49,897 nucleotides of DNA, from the NCBI RefSeq assembly GCF_002915175.1, contig NZ_NXEJ01000013.1:180413-230309 (forward strand). Direction: 5' to 3'. The notes beneath the pieces are model-generated. The model did not search any database. It was not told where the DNA came from and was given only the letters and a program-made list of their open reading frames with translations. The DNA comes from Agrobacterium rosae (GTDB lineage Bacteria; Pseudomonadota; Alphaproteobacteria; Rhizobiales; Rhizobiaceae). Shown piece by piece: positions 36,195 to 42,953 of this stretch; within the stretch, counting starts at the first letter, position 1; each line of letters begins with the position of its first letter. Made by a program: the position numbers and the translations under genes.

Positions 36195-36272
36195 ATGGGC
36201 CGTGGCATATTACTCTGGATGCTGGGTATTCCCCTTCCAATCATCATCCTCCTCGCCATTTTTCTAAGATAG
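36195..36272 (+). CDS. 25-aa single-pass membrane peptide
   Basis: The frame encodes MGRGILLWMLGIPLPIIILL plus AIFLR, i.e. one hydrophobic helix with two prolines and basic ends. gaggagac lies about eight bases before the ATG, an excellent ribosome site. Peptides with this MGRGILLW-LG-P-PIIIL layout recur in Rhizobiales, often near stress genes; I recall this from general knowledge and cannot verify it here. Its stop is eight bases before the start of the next membrane-protein gene. It is too short for standard ORF cut-offs. Confidence 0.65.
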   Translation: MGRGILLWMLGIPLPIIILLAIFLR

Positions 36273-36280
36273 GAATGGGG

Positions 36281-37177
36281 ATGTCATTATCTAGCGCCAC
36301 GGGTGCAATGCCCGTCGAATCATCCCAGACTGCGATGTCGTGGGGTCCCATCATCGGTGGAGCCGTCGCTGCGACAGGTGTCACACTGATACTCCTGCTC
36401 CTTGGCTCGGGATTTGGTCTCACCATGGTCTCTCCATGGTCGGGAGAGAGCAGTTCGGCTGCTACTCTGGGTGTGACAGCGGCGATCTGGCTGATCGTCG
36501 TTCAATGGCTATCTTCGGCACTTGGCGGATATCTGACTGGGCGACTGCGGACCAAGTGGGCAGCCGTCCATACGGACGAGGTGTTCTTTCGCGACACCGC
36601 GCATGGGTTCCTGAGCTGGGCTCTCGCCACCGTTCTGGTCATGGGCTTTCTCGCGTCTTCGCTGACGTCTCTCGCCGGAGCCGGTGCTTCTGCCGTAGGT
36701 TCTGCCGCATCGACTGCCACCATGGCGGGAGCCGCATCGGCCGCGTCGTCGACCGACGGTGCTGATCTATCGACTTCGTATTTCACCGACGCACTTCTGC
36801 GGCCGGAACGGGTAACGGCAGAAGCGATGACAGACAACGCTGCAGCAGTGTCCGAGGTGTCGCGTATTCTCCTCCACGGAGCCGCAAATGGTGAAGTAGC
36901 TGAACCCGATCGTGCATACGTCGCCAGCATCGTTTCGGCAAGAACAGGTCTGAATGAGGCGGACGCTCGTGCGCGTGTCGATACAGTGCTCGGCCAGATC
37001 GAAGCGGCCAAGGTGAAGGCGCAGGAAGCAGCCGATACCGCACGCAAGGCAGCGGCAACCACCGCTCTCGTCGGTGCAATCTCATTGCTGGTTGGAGCGT
37101 TTATTGCTTCGGCCGCGGCAGCACTTGTCGGCAAGCAGCGTGACGACGAAGAAGACCTATTGATCTCACGCGGTTAA
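36281..37177 (+). CDS. Membrane protein of unknown function with Ala-rich periplasmic domain
   Basis: 298 aa. It has four probable transmembrane segments: near residues 20-45 (IIGGAVAATGVTLILLLLGS), 65-88 (GVTAAIWLIVVQWLSSALGG), 110-135 (FLSWALATVLVMGFLASSL), and close to the C-terminus (TTALVGAISLLVGAFIASAA), ending in a charged tail DDEEDLLISRG. A helical Ala-rich segment lies between the third and fourth. Start by ribosome-like aggaatgggg before the ATG at 36281; ATG at 36275 is an alternative. The protein resembles PhnA-like/YrhK-type integral stress proteins seen in rhizobia, but I cannot name the family. A strong terminator follows. Confidence 0.75.
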   Translation: MSLSSATGAMPVESSQTAMSWGPIIGGAVAATGVTLILLLLGSGFGLTMVSPWSGESSSAATLGVTAAIWLIVVQWLSSALGGYLTGRLRTKWAAVHTDEVFFRDTAHGFLSWALATVLVMGFLASSLTSLAGAGASAVGSAASTATMAGAASAASSTDGADLSTSYFTDALLRPERVTAEAMTDNAAAVSEVSRILLHGAANGEVAEPDRAYVASIVSARTGLNEADARARVDTVLGQIEAAKVKAQEAADTARKAAATTALVGAISLLVGAFIASAAAALVGKQRDDEEDLLISRG

Positions 37178-37196
37178 TCAATGTCCGACAACCTAT

Positions 37197-37225
37197 GGGG
37201 TGCCACTGGCACCCCATTGCTTTTT
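37197..37225 (+). terminator. Rho-independent terminator
   Basis: A perfect 8-base stem, ggggtgcc / ggcacccc with a 3-base loop, is followed by attgcttttt. It lies 20 bases after the stop of the membrane-protein gene and should end the stress-type unit. Confidence 0.8.
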
Positions 37226-37520
37226 CGAACGTCTATGAACCGTTCGATCCGGTCCGCGAAGCGGTCAGTGGTTTTGTTAAGCCGTCAGGTCGTGAAGATC
37301 GGTCGTTATCGCCGGAACGACTGAAAACTCTGAAAACCGGACATCCAGCCCACCGCGCTCCGGTGTGCATGCTGTCAGCCCGACGAGGTAACGAGACACC
37401 TCTGGAAACGGGGCAAGACGCAGCAATGGCCACATTCTACCGTCGACCGCTCTTGGCAGCGGAAGGAGACATTGAGATGCGAAACCAGTCGGCCCGCATC
37501 CCATAATCGCTGAATGCGCA
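37226..37520. other. Intergenic stretch with no recognised gene
   Basis: About 295 bases between the terminator and the SDR gene. Short frames exist on both strands but show no recognisable motif or ribosome site. I see nothing convincing. Confidence 0.4.
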
Positions 37521-38267
37521 TCACCAACTCTTTTGCAAAAGTTCGCCTGATGGAGCGCAGGCGTAGAAACCTGCTGTGGGTCCATATGCGTGGCTCGTTG
37601 CTAGAGCGAATGCAGGACGCGCGCCATCTTCGGGTGAGTGCCCCGCTCCGTTGCCCGTCATATCAGTCGATGTGAGGCCGGGGTCCACCGCATTGACTTT
37701 GATCCCCTCCCGATCCAGCTCCTTCGCGAGCTTTACGGTCAACATGTTCAGCGCAGTCTTGGAGGCGCAGTATCCGCCAAAACCGACCGTCCATGTTTCG
37801 CTGCGCATGTCCAGGGCGTCTGTCAGCGAACTCAGTCCGCTGCTCATCATGACAATCCGGGCCGCTGTCGATTTGCGCAACAACGGCAAGAAGGCTTGAG
37901 TGACGCGCATTACCCCGAATACGTTGGTGTTGAACATCTGCTGCATCTCATCGATTGACTCCTCGGCAAGAGAGGGAGGCGGACCGAACATGAGCCCGGC
38001 ATTGTTGACCAAAACGTCGAGACGCCCCACCTCCCTCTCGACGGTTTTGGCGGCGTTGGAAACGCTCGCATCGTCTGTGACATCGAGTTGCAATGTACGG
38101 GCGTCGATCCCGTCTCCTCGCAGTTCGCCAGCTGCTAACTCCCCCCGTGAGATATCTCGGCAACCCAGCCAGACCGTGTGTCCGGCTGCGCCAAGCTGCC
38201 GCGCGATGGCGAACCCAATTCCCTTGTTTGCTCCCGTGACGAGCGCATTGGGCGATGTGTGAGTCAT
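37521..38267 (-). CDS. Short-chain dehydrogenase/reductase
   Basis: Classical SDR of 248 aa. It shows ALVTGANKGIGFAIARQLG (TGxxxGIG), LDVLVNNAGLMFGPP (NNAG), IVMMSSGLSSLTD (Ser) and YCASKTALNMLTVKLA (YxxxK). The KVNAVDPGLTSTDMTGNGAG block belongs to the carbonyl-reductase-like group. The ATG at 38267 follows agggac and starts right at the Rossmann strand; an upstream ATG at 38285 is less likely. The MarR gene lies directly upstream on the same strand with a palindrome between them, so this gene is the probable MarR target. Likely substrates are reactive carbonyls or quinones. Confidence 0.88.
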   Translation of the reverse strand: MTHTSPNALVTGANKGIGFAIARQLGAAGHTVWLGCRDISRGELAAGELRGDGIDARTLQLDVTDDASVSNAAKTVEREVGRLDVLVNNAGLMFGPPPSLAEESIDEMQQMFNTNVFGVMRVTQAFLPLLRKSTAARIVMMSSGLSSLTDALDMRSETWTVGFGGYCASKTALNMLTVKLAKELDREGIKVNAVDPGLTSTDMTGNGAGHSPEDGARPAFALATSHAYGPTAGFYACAPSGELLQKSW

Positions 38268-38304
38268 AATAAAGTCCCTGACCATTTCGACGCCAGAGAC
38301 ATAC

Positions 38305-38317
38305 TACGAATTTCGTA
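38305..38317. promoter_or_regulatory. Candidate MarR operator
   Basis: A perfect odd palindrome, tacgaa-t-ttcgta, lies between the MarR stop and the SDR start. Its size and symmetry suit a MarR dimer. No second copy was seen upstream of the MarR gene itself. Confidence 0.45.
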
Positions 38318-38321
38318 TTAT

Positions 38322-38756
38322 TCAACCTTCGTATTTTGCGATTTGTTGGGTAAGCCTCAGAAATTCGGTTTGGTCAACGGGACCGAGGGCTTGAAGCATT
38401 GCTTTGCAGGAGGCTCGGTATCCGTCGACATAGCCTGCAACGGCTTCCTTTCCCTTGTTTGTGATCGTGAGAGCCACTGACCTGCGGTTTGCCTCTGGCC
38501 GCTGCCGTTCAATCATCTCCCGACGGACCAGCCGGTCAACCGAAGACGACATTGTCGTCAGAGCGACCTGAAGATGCCGGGCAACATCCCCCAGGTTACA
38601 GTCGGGATGCTCCTCGATAAAAAGAAGCGCCTGAATGTCGAGGGGGTTGAGCGAGTTTTGCATGACTGCCGCTGCCTCCGCCACCTTGAAACGACGGGTA
38701 AAGCGCTCAAAGGCGGTAGCAAGTTTTTCGATTTGTTCGGGCGTAGGTTCTGTCAT
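38322..38756 (-). CDS. MarR-family transcriptional regulator
   Basis: 144 aa winged-helix regulator. The motif region LDIQALLFIEEHPDCNLGDVARHLQVALTTMSSSVDRLVRREMIERQRPEANRRSVALTITNKG (in pieces, residues about 45-110) is typical of MarR, including the DxRxxxLxLT-like wing (EANRRSVALTIT). MarR proteins are usually repressors released by phenolics or oxidants. It is transcribed toward the SDR gene at 37521-38267, 54 bases away, and the palindrome between them suggests direct control. Confidence 0.9.
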   Translation of the reverse strand: MTEPTPEQIEKLATAFERFTRRFKVAEAAAVMQNSLNPLDIQALLFIEEHPDCNLGDVARHLQVALTTMSSSVDRLVRREMIERQRPEANRRSVALTITNKGKEAVAGYVDGYRASCKAMLQALGPVDQTEFLRLTQQIAKYEG

Positions 38757-38826
38757 TCCAGGTATTAAGCATTTCTGCTCGGAGGACGTAAGCCATATAC
38801 CCTAGAATATGCATTCCTTGAATTTG

Positions 38827-38858
38827 TGCGATGACCGCTAATGGCGCTTCTGCGCCAT
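38827..38858. repeat. Short direct repeat copy A with hairpin
   Basis: A 21-base unit at 38827-38847 (starts tgcgatgaccgcta) recurs at 39403-39423 with two mismatches. Copy A also has a 7-base hairpin, atggcgc / gcgccat with a 4-base loop, at 38841-38858. The two copies flank the DUF6869-like gene on both sides. Confidence 0.5.
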
Positions 38859-38917
38859 GACGGCCATTGGCGCATCTGTGTCACGAAAGACAAATGGTCC
38901 ACCCCCGTCTTCAGGCG

Positions 38918-39295
38918 TCACATGGACATGGCTGCTAGTCGATGTCGGATCGAGGCAGGTTCCGCTTCGATCCGAACGCATGACAACGCGAGCTTCAATG
39001 CAGGACCGAACGGCTGAAAGGCTTGGAGCTCATCCAGCAGCCGGTCCGACATCATGTCTTCCAGTGGGCCAGCCCCCAACTGGCCGAGCGCCTTTTGATG
39101 AACCGCTACGTCTGCCCTGTCGATTATGGCCAGCACTCTCGACAGGACCATGTCTTCCGGTTCAGTCGAAAGGCTGGTCGTCCACCACCAGTTGTCAGGG
39201 TCCGCCAAGTACGCACATATATACTCATCGACCGTCACAACAGCCTCGCCAGACGCTGCTGTGTCTGGCAACCAGATTGGCTGGCTTTGTATCAT
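38918..39295 (-). CDS. Hypothetical protein, DUF6869-like
   Basis: 125 aa, soluble. The pattern VDEYICAYLADPDNWWWTT and LGQLGAGPLEDMMSDRLLDEL resembles the DUF6869 family of small alpha-helical proteins (helical repeats with conserved A-G-P-L-E-D). No function is known to me. It is bracketed by two copies of a short repeat (38827 and 39403), and the flanking DNA carries no further genes, so it may sit on a small transferred or rearranged cassette. No good ribosome site precedes the ATG. Confidence 0.6.
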   Translation of the reverse strand: MIQSQPIWLPDTAASGEAVVTVDEYICAYLADPDNWWWTTSLSTEPEDMVLSRVLAIIDRADVAVHQKALGQLGAGPLEDMMSDRLLDELQAFQPFGPALKLALSCVRIEAEPASIRHRLAAMSM

Positions 39296-39402
39296 AAGGG
39301 CCTACAAGTTGTTTGATCGCAGGCGGATAACAGGTCGATTGCGATCTGCATGCGAACTACTTCTGAAATTGCCGATGATCGTAGCCTTACATGTCGGTCA
39401 AT

Positions 39403-39423
39403 TGCAATGACTGCTAATGGCGC
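39403..39423. repeat. Short direct repeat copy B
   Basis: Second copy of the 21-base unit of 38827-38847, in the same orientation with two differences (tgcaatgactgcta at its start). It lies between the DUF6869-like gene and the TetR gene. Confidence 0.5.
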
Positions 39424-39494
39424 GAAGTGGAAGACGCATTCCGGCCCAAAGCGGTTATTCAGCATCCCACTTTGGCCAAGCAAAGGGCCAACCT

Positions 39495-40103
39495 TCACGC
39501 CGCCATGTGCAAATCCCATATCTGCATCAGTGCCGTGACGGCTTCGTTGAGATCGGCGCCGTCAGCACCGTCCCGAGCTTCAAATGCAATTCCCATCAGG
39601 AAGGTATGAAAGAGGTTCGCCAGCCCCCGAACATTCGTAGTGCTGACAAGCTCTCCCGCATCGACCGCACGCCTGATGCAGGTTTCGATGCCCGCACGAT
39701 TTCGCATCCGGTCAGCTGCGAGCACATCATCTACGTGACGATTTTCGGGCGCACAGTTGTTGGCCCCCAGGATCATCAAGCATCCTGGCGGGTGCGTCTT
39801 GTCGGTTTGCATCCTTGCTGAAAGCCTCAGAGCCGTCTCGATAGCCTCGCGTGGCGGCACTGCCTCATCCTTCAGGCTCGCGGTTACGCGCCCGTAGGAG
39901 GATTGGTAGCGCAGAACGACCTCGTCGAAGAGGGCTTCCTTGGACCCGAAGGCCGCATAAAAACTTGCCGGAGAAATGTCTCCCATCGCGGCCTTCAGTT
40001 GATTAAGAGAGGTCGGCTCGTAGCCCTGCTCCCAGAATAGGATCATCGCGGCATCCAGTGCCTTCTCTCTGTCAAACGCCCTTGGACGTCCCGTTCGAGC
40101 CAT
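39495..40103 (-). CDS. TetR/AcrR-family transcriptional regulator
   Basis: 202 aa. It begins ARTGRPRAFDREKALDAAMI with the HTH EPTSLNQLKAAMGDISPASFYAAFGSKEALF (in pieces, residues 30-62), typical of the subgroup with the F-Y-x-x-F-G-S-K pattern. The C-terminal ligand domain contains CLMILGANNCAPENRHV. The cysteine-containing C-L-M-I-L pattern is common in TetR proteins with the TetR_C_33-like domain. It is divergent from the MFS exporter at 40217, the likely target; the intervening 113 bases hold repeated GATCC half-sites. Confidence 0.9.
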   Translation of the reverse strand: MARTGRPRAFDREKALDAAMILFWEQGYEPTSLNQLKAAMGDISPASFYAAFGSKEALFDEVVLRYQSSYGRVTASLKDEAVPPREAIETALRLSARMQTDKTHPPGCLMILGANNCAPENRHVDDVLAADRMRNRAGIETCIRRAVDAGELVSTTNVRGLANLFHTFLMGIAFEARDGADGADLNEAVTALMQIWDLHMAA

Positions 40104-40164
40104 ATCGTGCCTCCGTAAACTTATTCTGTACTATTCGATCCAGAATCTCTTGCCAAGCCCGTTT

Positions 40165-40191
40165 GATCCGAATATCTGGATCGCTTGATCC
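40165..40191. promoter_or_regulatory. Candidate TetR operator upstream of the MFS gene
   Basis: Three GATCC/GGATC half-sites form two nested inverted repeats (gatcc-N8-ggatc at 40165-40182 and ggatc-N4-gatcc at 40178-40191). They lie between the divergent TetR and MFS genes, immediately before the AT-rich tatatata element. Confidence 0.5.
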
Positions 40192-40216
40192 ATATATATA
40201 GAGGTGCACGAACTCA

Positions 40217-41428
40217 ATGAAAACGACCGGACCTGAAAACGATACCGACCGATTGCCAGTTGCTGGCTTACTCGCACTGGCGATGACTGGCTTTATCTGC
40301 ATTCTCACAGAGACGCTCCCCGCGGGGCTACTACCGCAGATCACTGAGGGTTTGGGCGTTTCTCCATCACTCGCTGGCCAGATGGTGACTGTCTACGCCC
40401 TCGGTTCGCTGCTAGCGGCGATACCTTTGACCATTGCCACGAGCAGTTGGCGGCGCAGGACAGTTCTGCTGTCCACCATCATTGGGTTTCTGATCTTCAA
40501 CTCTGTCACAGCGATTTCGTCCAACTATACGCTTACCTTGGTCGCACGCTTCTTTGCCGGCGTTGCCGCTGGTCTCGCCTGGAGCCTCTTGGCAGGCTAT
40601 GCACGACGCATGGTCCCTTCACATAAACAGGGGAAGGCGATGGCGATCGCTATGGTAGGCACGCCGATCGCGCTGTCGCTCGGCGTGCCGATGGGGACAT
40701 GGCTTGGTGCGCAGGTCGGCTGGCGAACCGCCTTTTGGATAATGTCGATATTGACATTGGTCCTGATCGGCTGGGTCGTAATGAAAGTGCCTGACTATCC
40801 GGGCCAGAAGAAGGGCGATCGACTGCCCCTGCTTCGGGTATTTTCAACCCCCGGCGTTCGACCGGTCCTTGCCGTTGTCGTTGCATGGATGCTCGCTCAC
40901 AACATACTTTACACCTATATCGCACCCTTCGTTCAGTCGGCCGGGATGCAGGACCGTGTCGACCTTGTTCTCCTGGTCTTTGGGTTGGCTGCACTCGTCG
41001 GCATCTGGATGGCGGGAAAGCTGGTCGACCGTCACCTGCGCGCAACCGTGCTGGCCAGTCTAGCCGCCTTCGGGCTGGTATCCCTGCTTTTCGGGATTGT
41101 TTCGATGTCACCTTGGGTCATTTATGGTGGCGTTGCCATCTGGGGCCTGACATTCGGCGGGGCCGCAACGCTGTTGCAAACCGCCTTGGCAGACACCGCG
41201 GGTGATGGTGCAGACGTTGCACTGTCGATGAACGTCGTCGCCTGGAATGGTGCCATCGCAGGTGGCGGAATCATGGGCGGTGTTCTTTTGGATGCGCATG
41301 GACCCACGGCGTTTCCCTGGGCACTGACCGTTCTGCTCGTCATCGCCCTTCTGATCACTTGGTCCGGGCGGGTGCGCGGATTTACACCAGGGGCACGTAC
41401 CTCCAACGCAAAGGTGGGGGGACACTGA
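40217..41428 (+). CDS. MFS transporter, DHA1 (sugar/drug efflux) type
   Basis: 403 aa with 12 predicted transmembrane segments. It starts RLPVAGLLALAMTGFICILTETLPAGLLPQITEGLGVS (in pieces), followed by GQMVTVYALGSLLAAIPLT and RRRTVLLSTIIGFLIFN (the loop 2-3 signature region). GLAWSLLAGYARRMVPSHKQGKAMAIAMVGTPIALSLGVPMGT is the segment-5 motif C of antiporters. It resembles AraJ/YdhP-type exporters. It is divergent from the TetR gene and probably expels its inducing compound. Intact ORF with a gaggtg ribosome-like site. Confidence 0.9.
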   Translation: MKTTGPENDTDRLPVAGLLALAMTGFICILTETLPAGLLPQITEGLGVSPSLAGQMVTVYALGSLLAAIPLTIATSSWRRRTVLLSTIIGFLIFNSVTAISSNYTLTLVARFFAGVAAGLAWSLLAGYARRMVPSHKQGKAMAIAMVGTPIALSLGVPMGTWLGAQVGWRTAFWIMSILTLVLIGWVVMKVPDYPGQKKGDRLPLLRVFSTPGVRPVLAVVVAWMLAHNILYTYIAPFVQSAGMQDRVDLVLLVFGLAALVGIWMAGKLVDRHLRATVLASLAAFGLVSLLFGIVSMSPWVIYGGVAIWGLTFGGAATLLQTALADTAGDGADVALSMNVVAWNGAIAGGGIMGGVLLDAHGPTAFPWALTVLLVIALLITWSGRVRGFTPGARTSNAKVGGH

Positions 41429-41643
41429 CGCCTCACGAAGACAAGCATCGGTCCTATCGCTACCGCGGTGGGGCCAAAACATGACCGTGACCGATATGTG
41501 GAGCCATGTCTCCTATTGGCGCAATGCGGAAGACGACGGTTCGCGCAATCCGGCCATGAACTTCGCAGTTTCGAGACGACCTTTGGCACCTGGTCAATTT
41601 ACGAAGACCTACAGAGGGTTCAGCTTTTCCGGACCTAAGGGCA
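41429..41643. other. Intergenic stretch
   Basis: 215 bases between the MFS and VOC gene ends (convergent). I see no gene, terminator stem or operator here. Confidence 0.3.
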
Positions 41644-42120
41644 TTACACGATCCGGTAATGTTGAACAGGGGGCTGCATCAGCTCTATGGTGATCCCATC
41701 CGGGCCAGAGATGTACGCAACCATTGTTCCGCATCGGGGGCCGGCTGGTATCGGCTGCGGCGAACCCTTCACGGCCCACCCCGCCCTCTCAACCCGCGCG
41801 ATCGCCGTACGGATATCCCTAACCGTGAAGGCGATGTGCGCGGTGCCGATCGCACCCGCGCTCCGAGGTGTCTGGCCCAGCGTACGGCCTGTCGAATATT
41901 CGAGAAGCTCCACAGGGTAGCCGTTTGGAGCTGTTACCAGCGCCATTCGGCAGCGCGGATCGTCAACCCCCGTGGCCTCCCGTAGAAACTCTCCACCCAT
42001 CTCTCCTCGGCGAGCAAGGTCGAAGCCCATCGCCTCAGTCCAGAACTGGATCGCATCCTCCAACGAGGCGACCGAGAATCCCGTGTGGTCCACAGCTATC
42101 ACGCCGGCATCTTCGGCCAT
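41644..42120 (-). CDS. VOC/glyoxalase-fold protein
   Basis: 158 aa with two paired beta-alpha-beta-beta-beta units. It includes DHTGFSVASLEDAIQFWTEAMGF at the N-terminus and AHIAFTVRDIRTAIARVERAG in the second half. GPDGITIELMQPP gives the final Glu ligand of the VOC metal site. The first His (VDHTGF) and the Glu in VELLEYS fit the usual H/E ligands. Likely a glyoxalase, dioxygenase or fosfomycin-resistance-like enzyme; the substrate cannot be read from sequence. It lies on the same strand as DUF2256 and another VOC protein. Confidence 0.8.
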   Translation of the reverse strand: MAEDAGVIAVDHTGFSVASLEDAIQFWTEAMGFDLARRGEMGGEFLREATGVDDPRCRMALVTAPNGYPVELLEYSTGRTLGQTPRSAGAIGTAHIAFTVRDIRTAIARVERAGWAVKGSPQPIPAGPRCGTMVAYISGPDGITIELMQPPVQHYRIV

Positions 42121-42179
42121 TTCTAATCCTTACATATCGAGCAGTTACGTCTGCCCGATCTCACGACGGCTCAATACAC

Positions 42180-42329
42180 TTACGATCTTACTTTCGTCTC
42201 TCGACATCGTTGGGAGCAAAACTTCACGTTTTCCCAAGTCTTCTCCCACTTCTTTCTCCATGAGAATGGCCTGCTACAGACCGGACAGATCTTAGTAGGC
42301 AGGTCCGACTTCTCACGACGCTTCGGCAT
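42180..42329 (-). CDS. DUF2256 small zinc-ribbon protein
   Basis: 49 aa: [20 protein letters not shown], then [20 protein letters not shown] and RCRETKVRS. The C-P-V-C and C-S-Q-R-C pairs form a zinc ribbon, and the [16 protein letters not shown] block is the DUF2256 signature. The family occurs in bacteria near photolyase/cryptochrome-like genes, as I recall, but its role is not established. The gene is missed by usual length cut-offs. A palindrome-free gap of 60 bases separates it from the VOC gene at 41644. The basic composition suggests nucleic-acid contact. Confidence 0.82.
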   Translation of the reverse strand: MPKRREKSDLPTKICPVCSRPFSWRKKWEKTWENVKFCSQRCRETKVRS

Positions 42330-42383
42330 CCGTTACTCCAGACAGTTTCCACCGATGACGAGACCTTGCCGTGCATGGCCAAC

Positions 42384-42758
42384 TCAAGCCGACGGTAACG
42401 TGCGCGCGGTCAGCTTGTTTCCATCCGGATCACGGAGATAGGCGACAAATGAGCCGTTCGGACGCTCTGACGGCGGTGTCTCGATCGACGTTCCTCCGTG
42501 GCTTGTCCCGGCGTCGTGCCATGCTTTCACATGCTCCGGGCTTGGAGCGACAAGACCGATCGTTCCACCGTTGGCGACCGTCGCTGGTTTTCCATCAATC
42601 GGTGTTGTTATCATTAGGCGGCTTCCGCCATGTATGTAGACAATCCTCCCTCTGGCATCGATTTCACCGGGGACGCCGCCAAGAGCAGCGAAGGTGGCGT
42701 CGTAGAAAGCTTTCGATCTATCCAGATCATTGCTGCCAATCATTACGTGAGTAAACAT
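42384..42758 (-). CDS. VOC/glyoxalase-fold protein
   Basis: 124 aa single VOC domain: FTHVMIGSNDLDRSKAFYDATFAALG, with the N-terminal His ligand, then GGSRLMITTPIDGKPATVANGGTIGLVAP, AWHDAGTSHGGTSIETPP, and the C-terminal DPDGNKLTAR which replaces the usual Glu ligand segment (G-N-K-L). This is the layout of small glyoxalase-like proteins of the YaeR group, with unknown substrate. It precedes DUF2256 on the same strand by about 55 bases. Confidence 0.82.
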   Translation of the reverse strand: MFTHVMIGSNDLDRSKAFYDATFAALGGVPGEIDARGRIVYIHGGSRLMITTPIDGKPATVANGGTIGLVAPSPEHVKAWHDAGTSHGGTSIETPPSERPNGSFVAYLRDPDGNKLTARTLPSA

Positions 42759-42953
42759 CGTCCAGTCCTGTGCTTATTGAGGGACGCAAGGCCCGAACTT
42801 AACAGCAAAGGAACGGCGAGTCTCGTAGTAGCAGGCCCGAAATCCTTGAAGTCCCAACACGAAATGATGACAGTTGTCGGCTACCCTACCTTCTGGACTT
42901 GCTTTCGGGGTCGATTTAAAAGGTGAAAAAAACCTGTGCTCGAAGGCGTCTGT

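Noticed and set aside
37195..37506. Plus-strand frame of 103 codons after the terminator
   Set aside because: Begins inside the terminator stem and carries no conserved pattern or ribosome site.
40174..40201. The tatatata stretch before the MFS gene as a certain -10 promoter box
   Set aside because: It is a plausible AT-rich element but no spaced -35 partner could be assigned.
41481..41693. Plus-strand frame of 70 codons between MFS and VOC
   Set aside because: Overlaps the convergent VOC gene's end, no recognisable motif.
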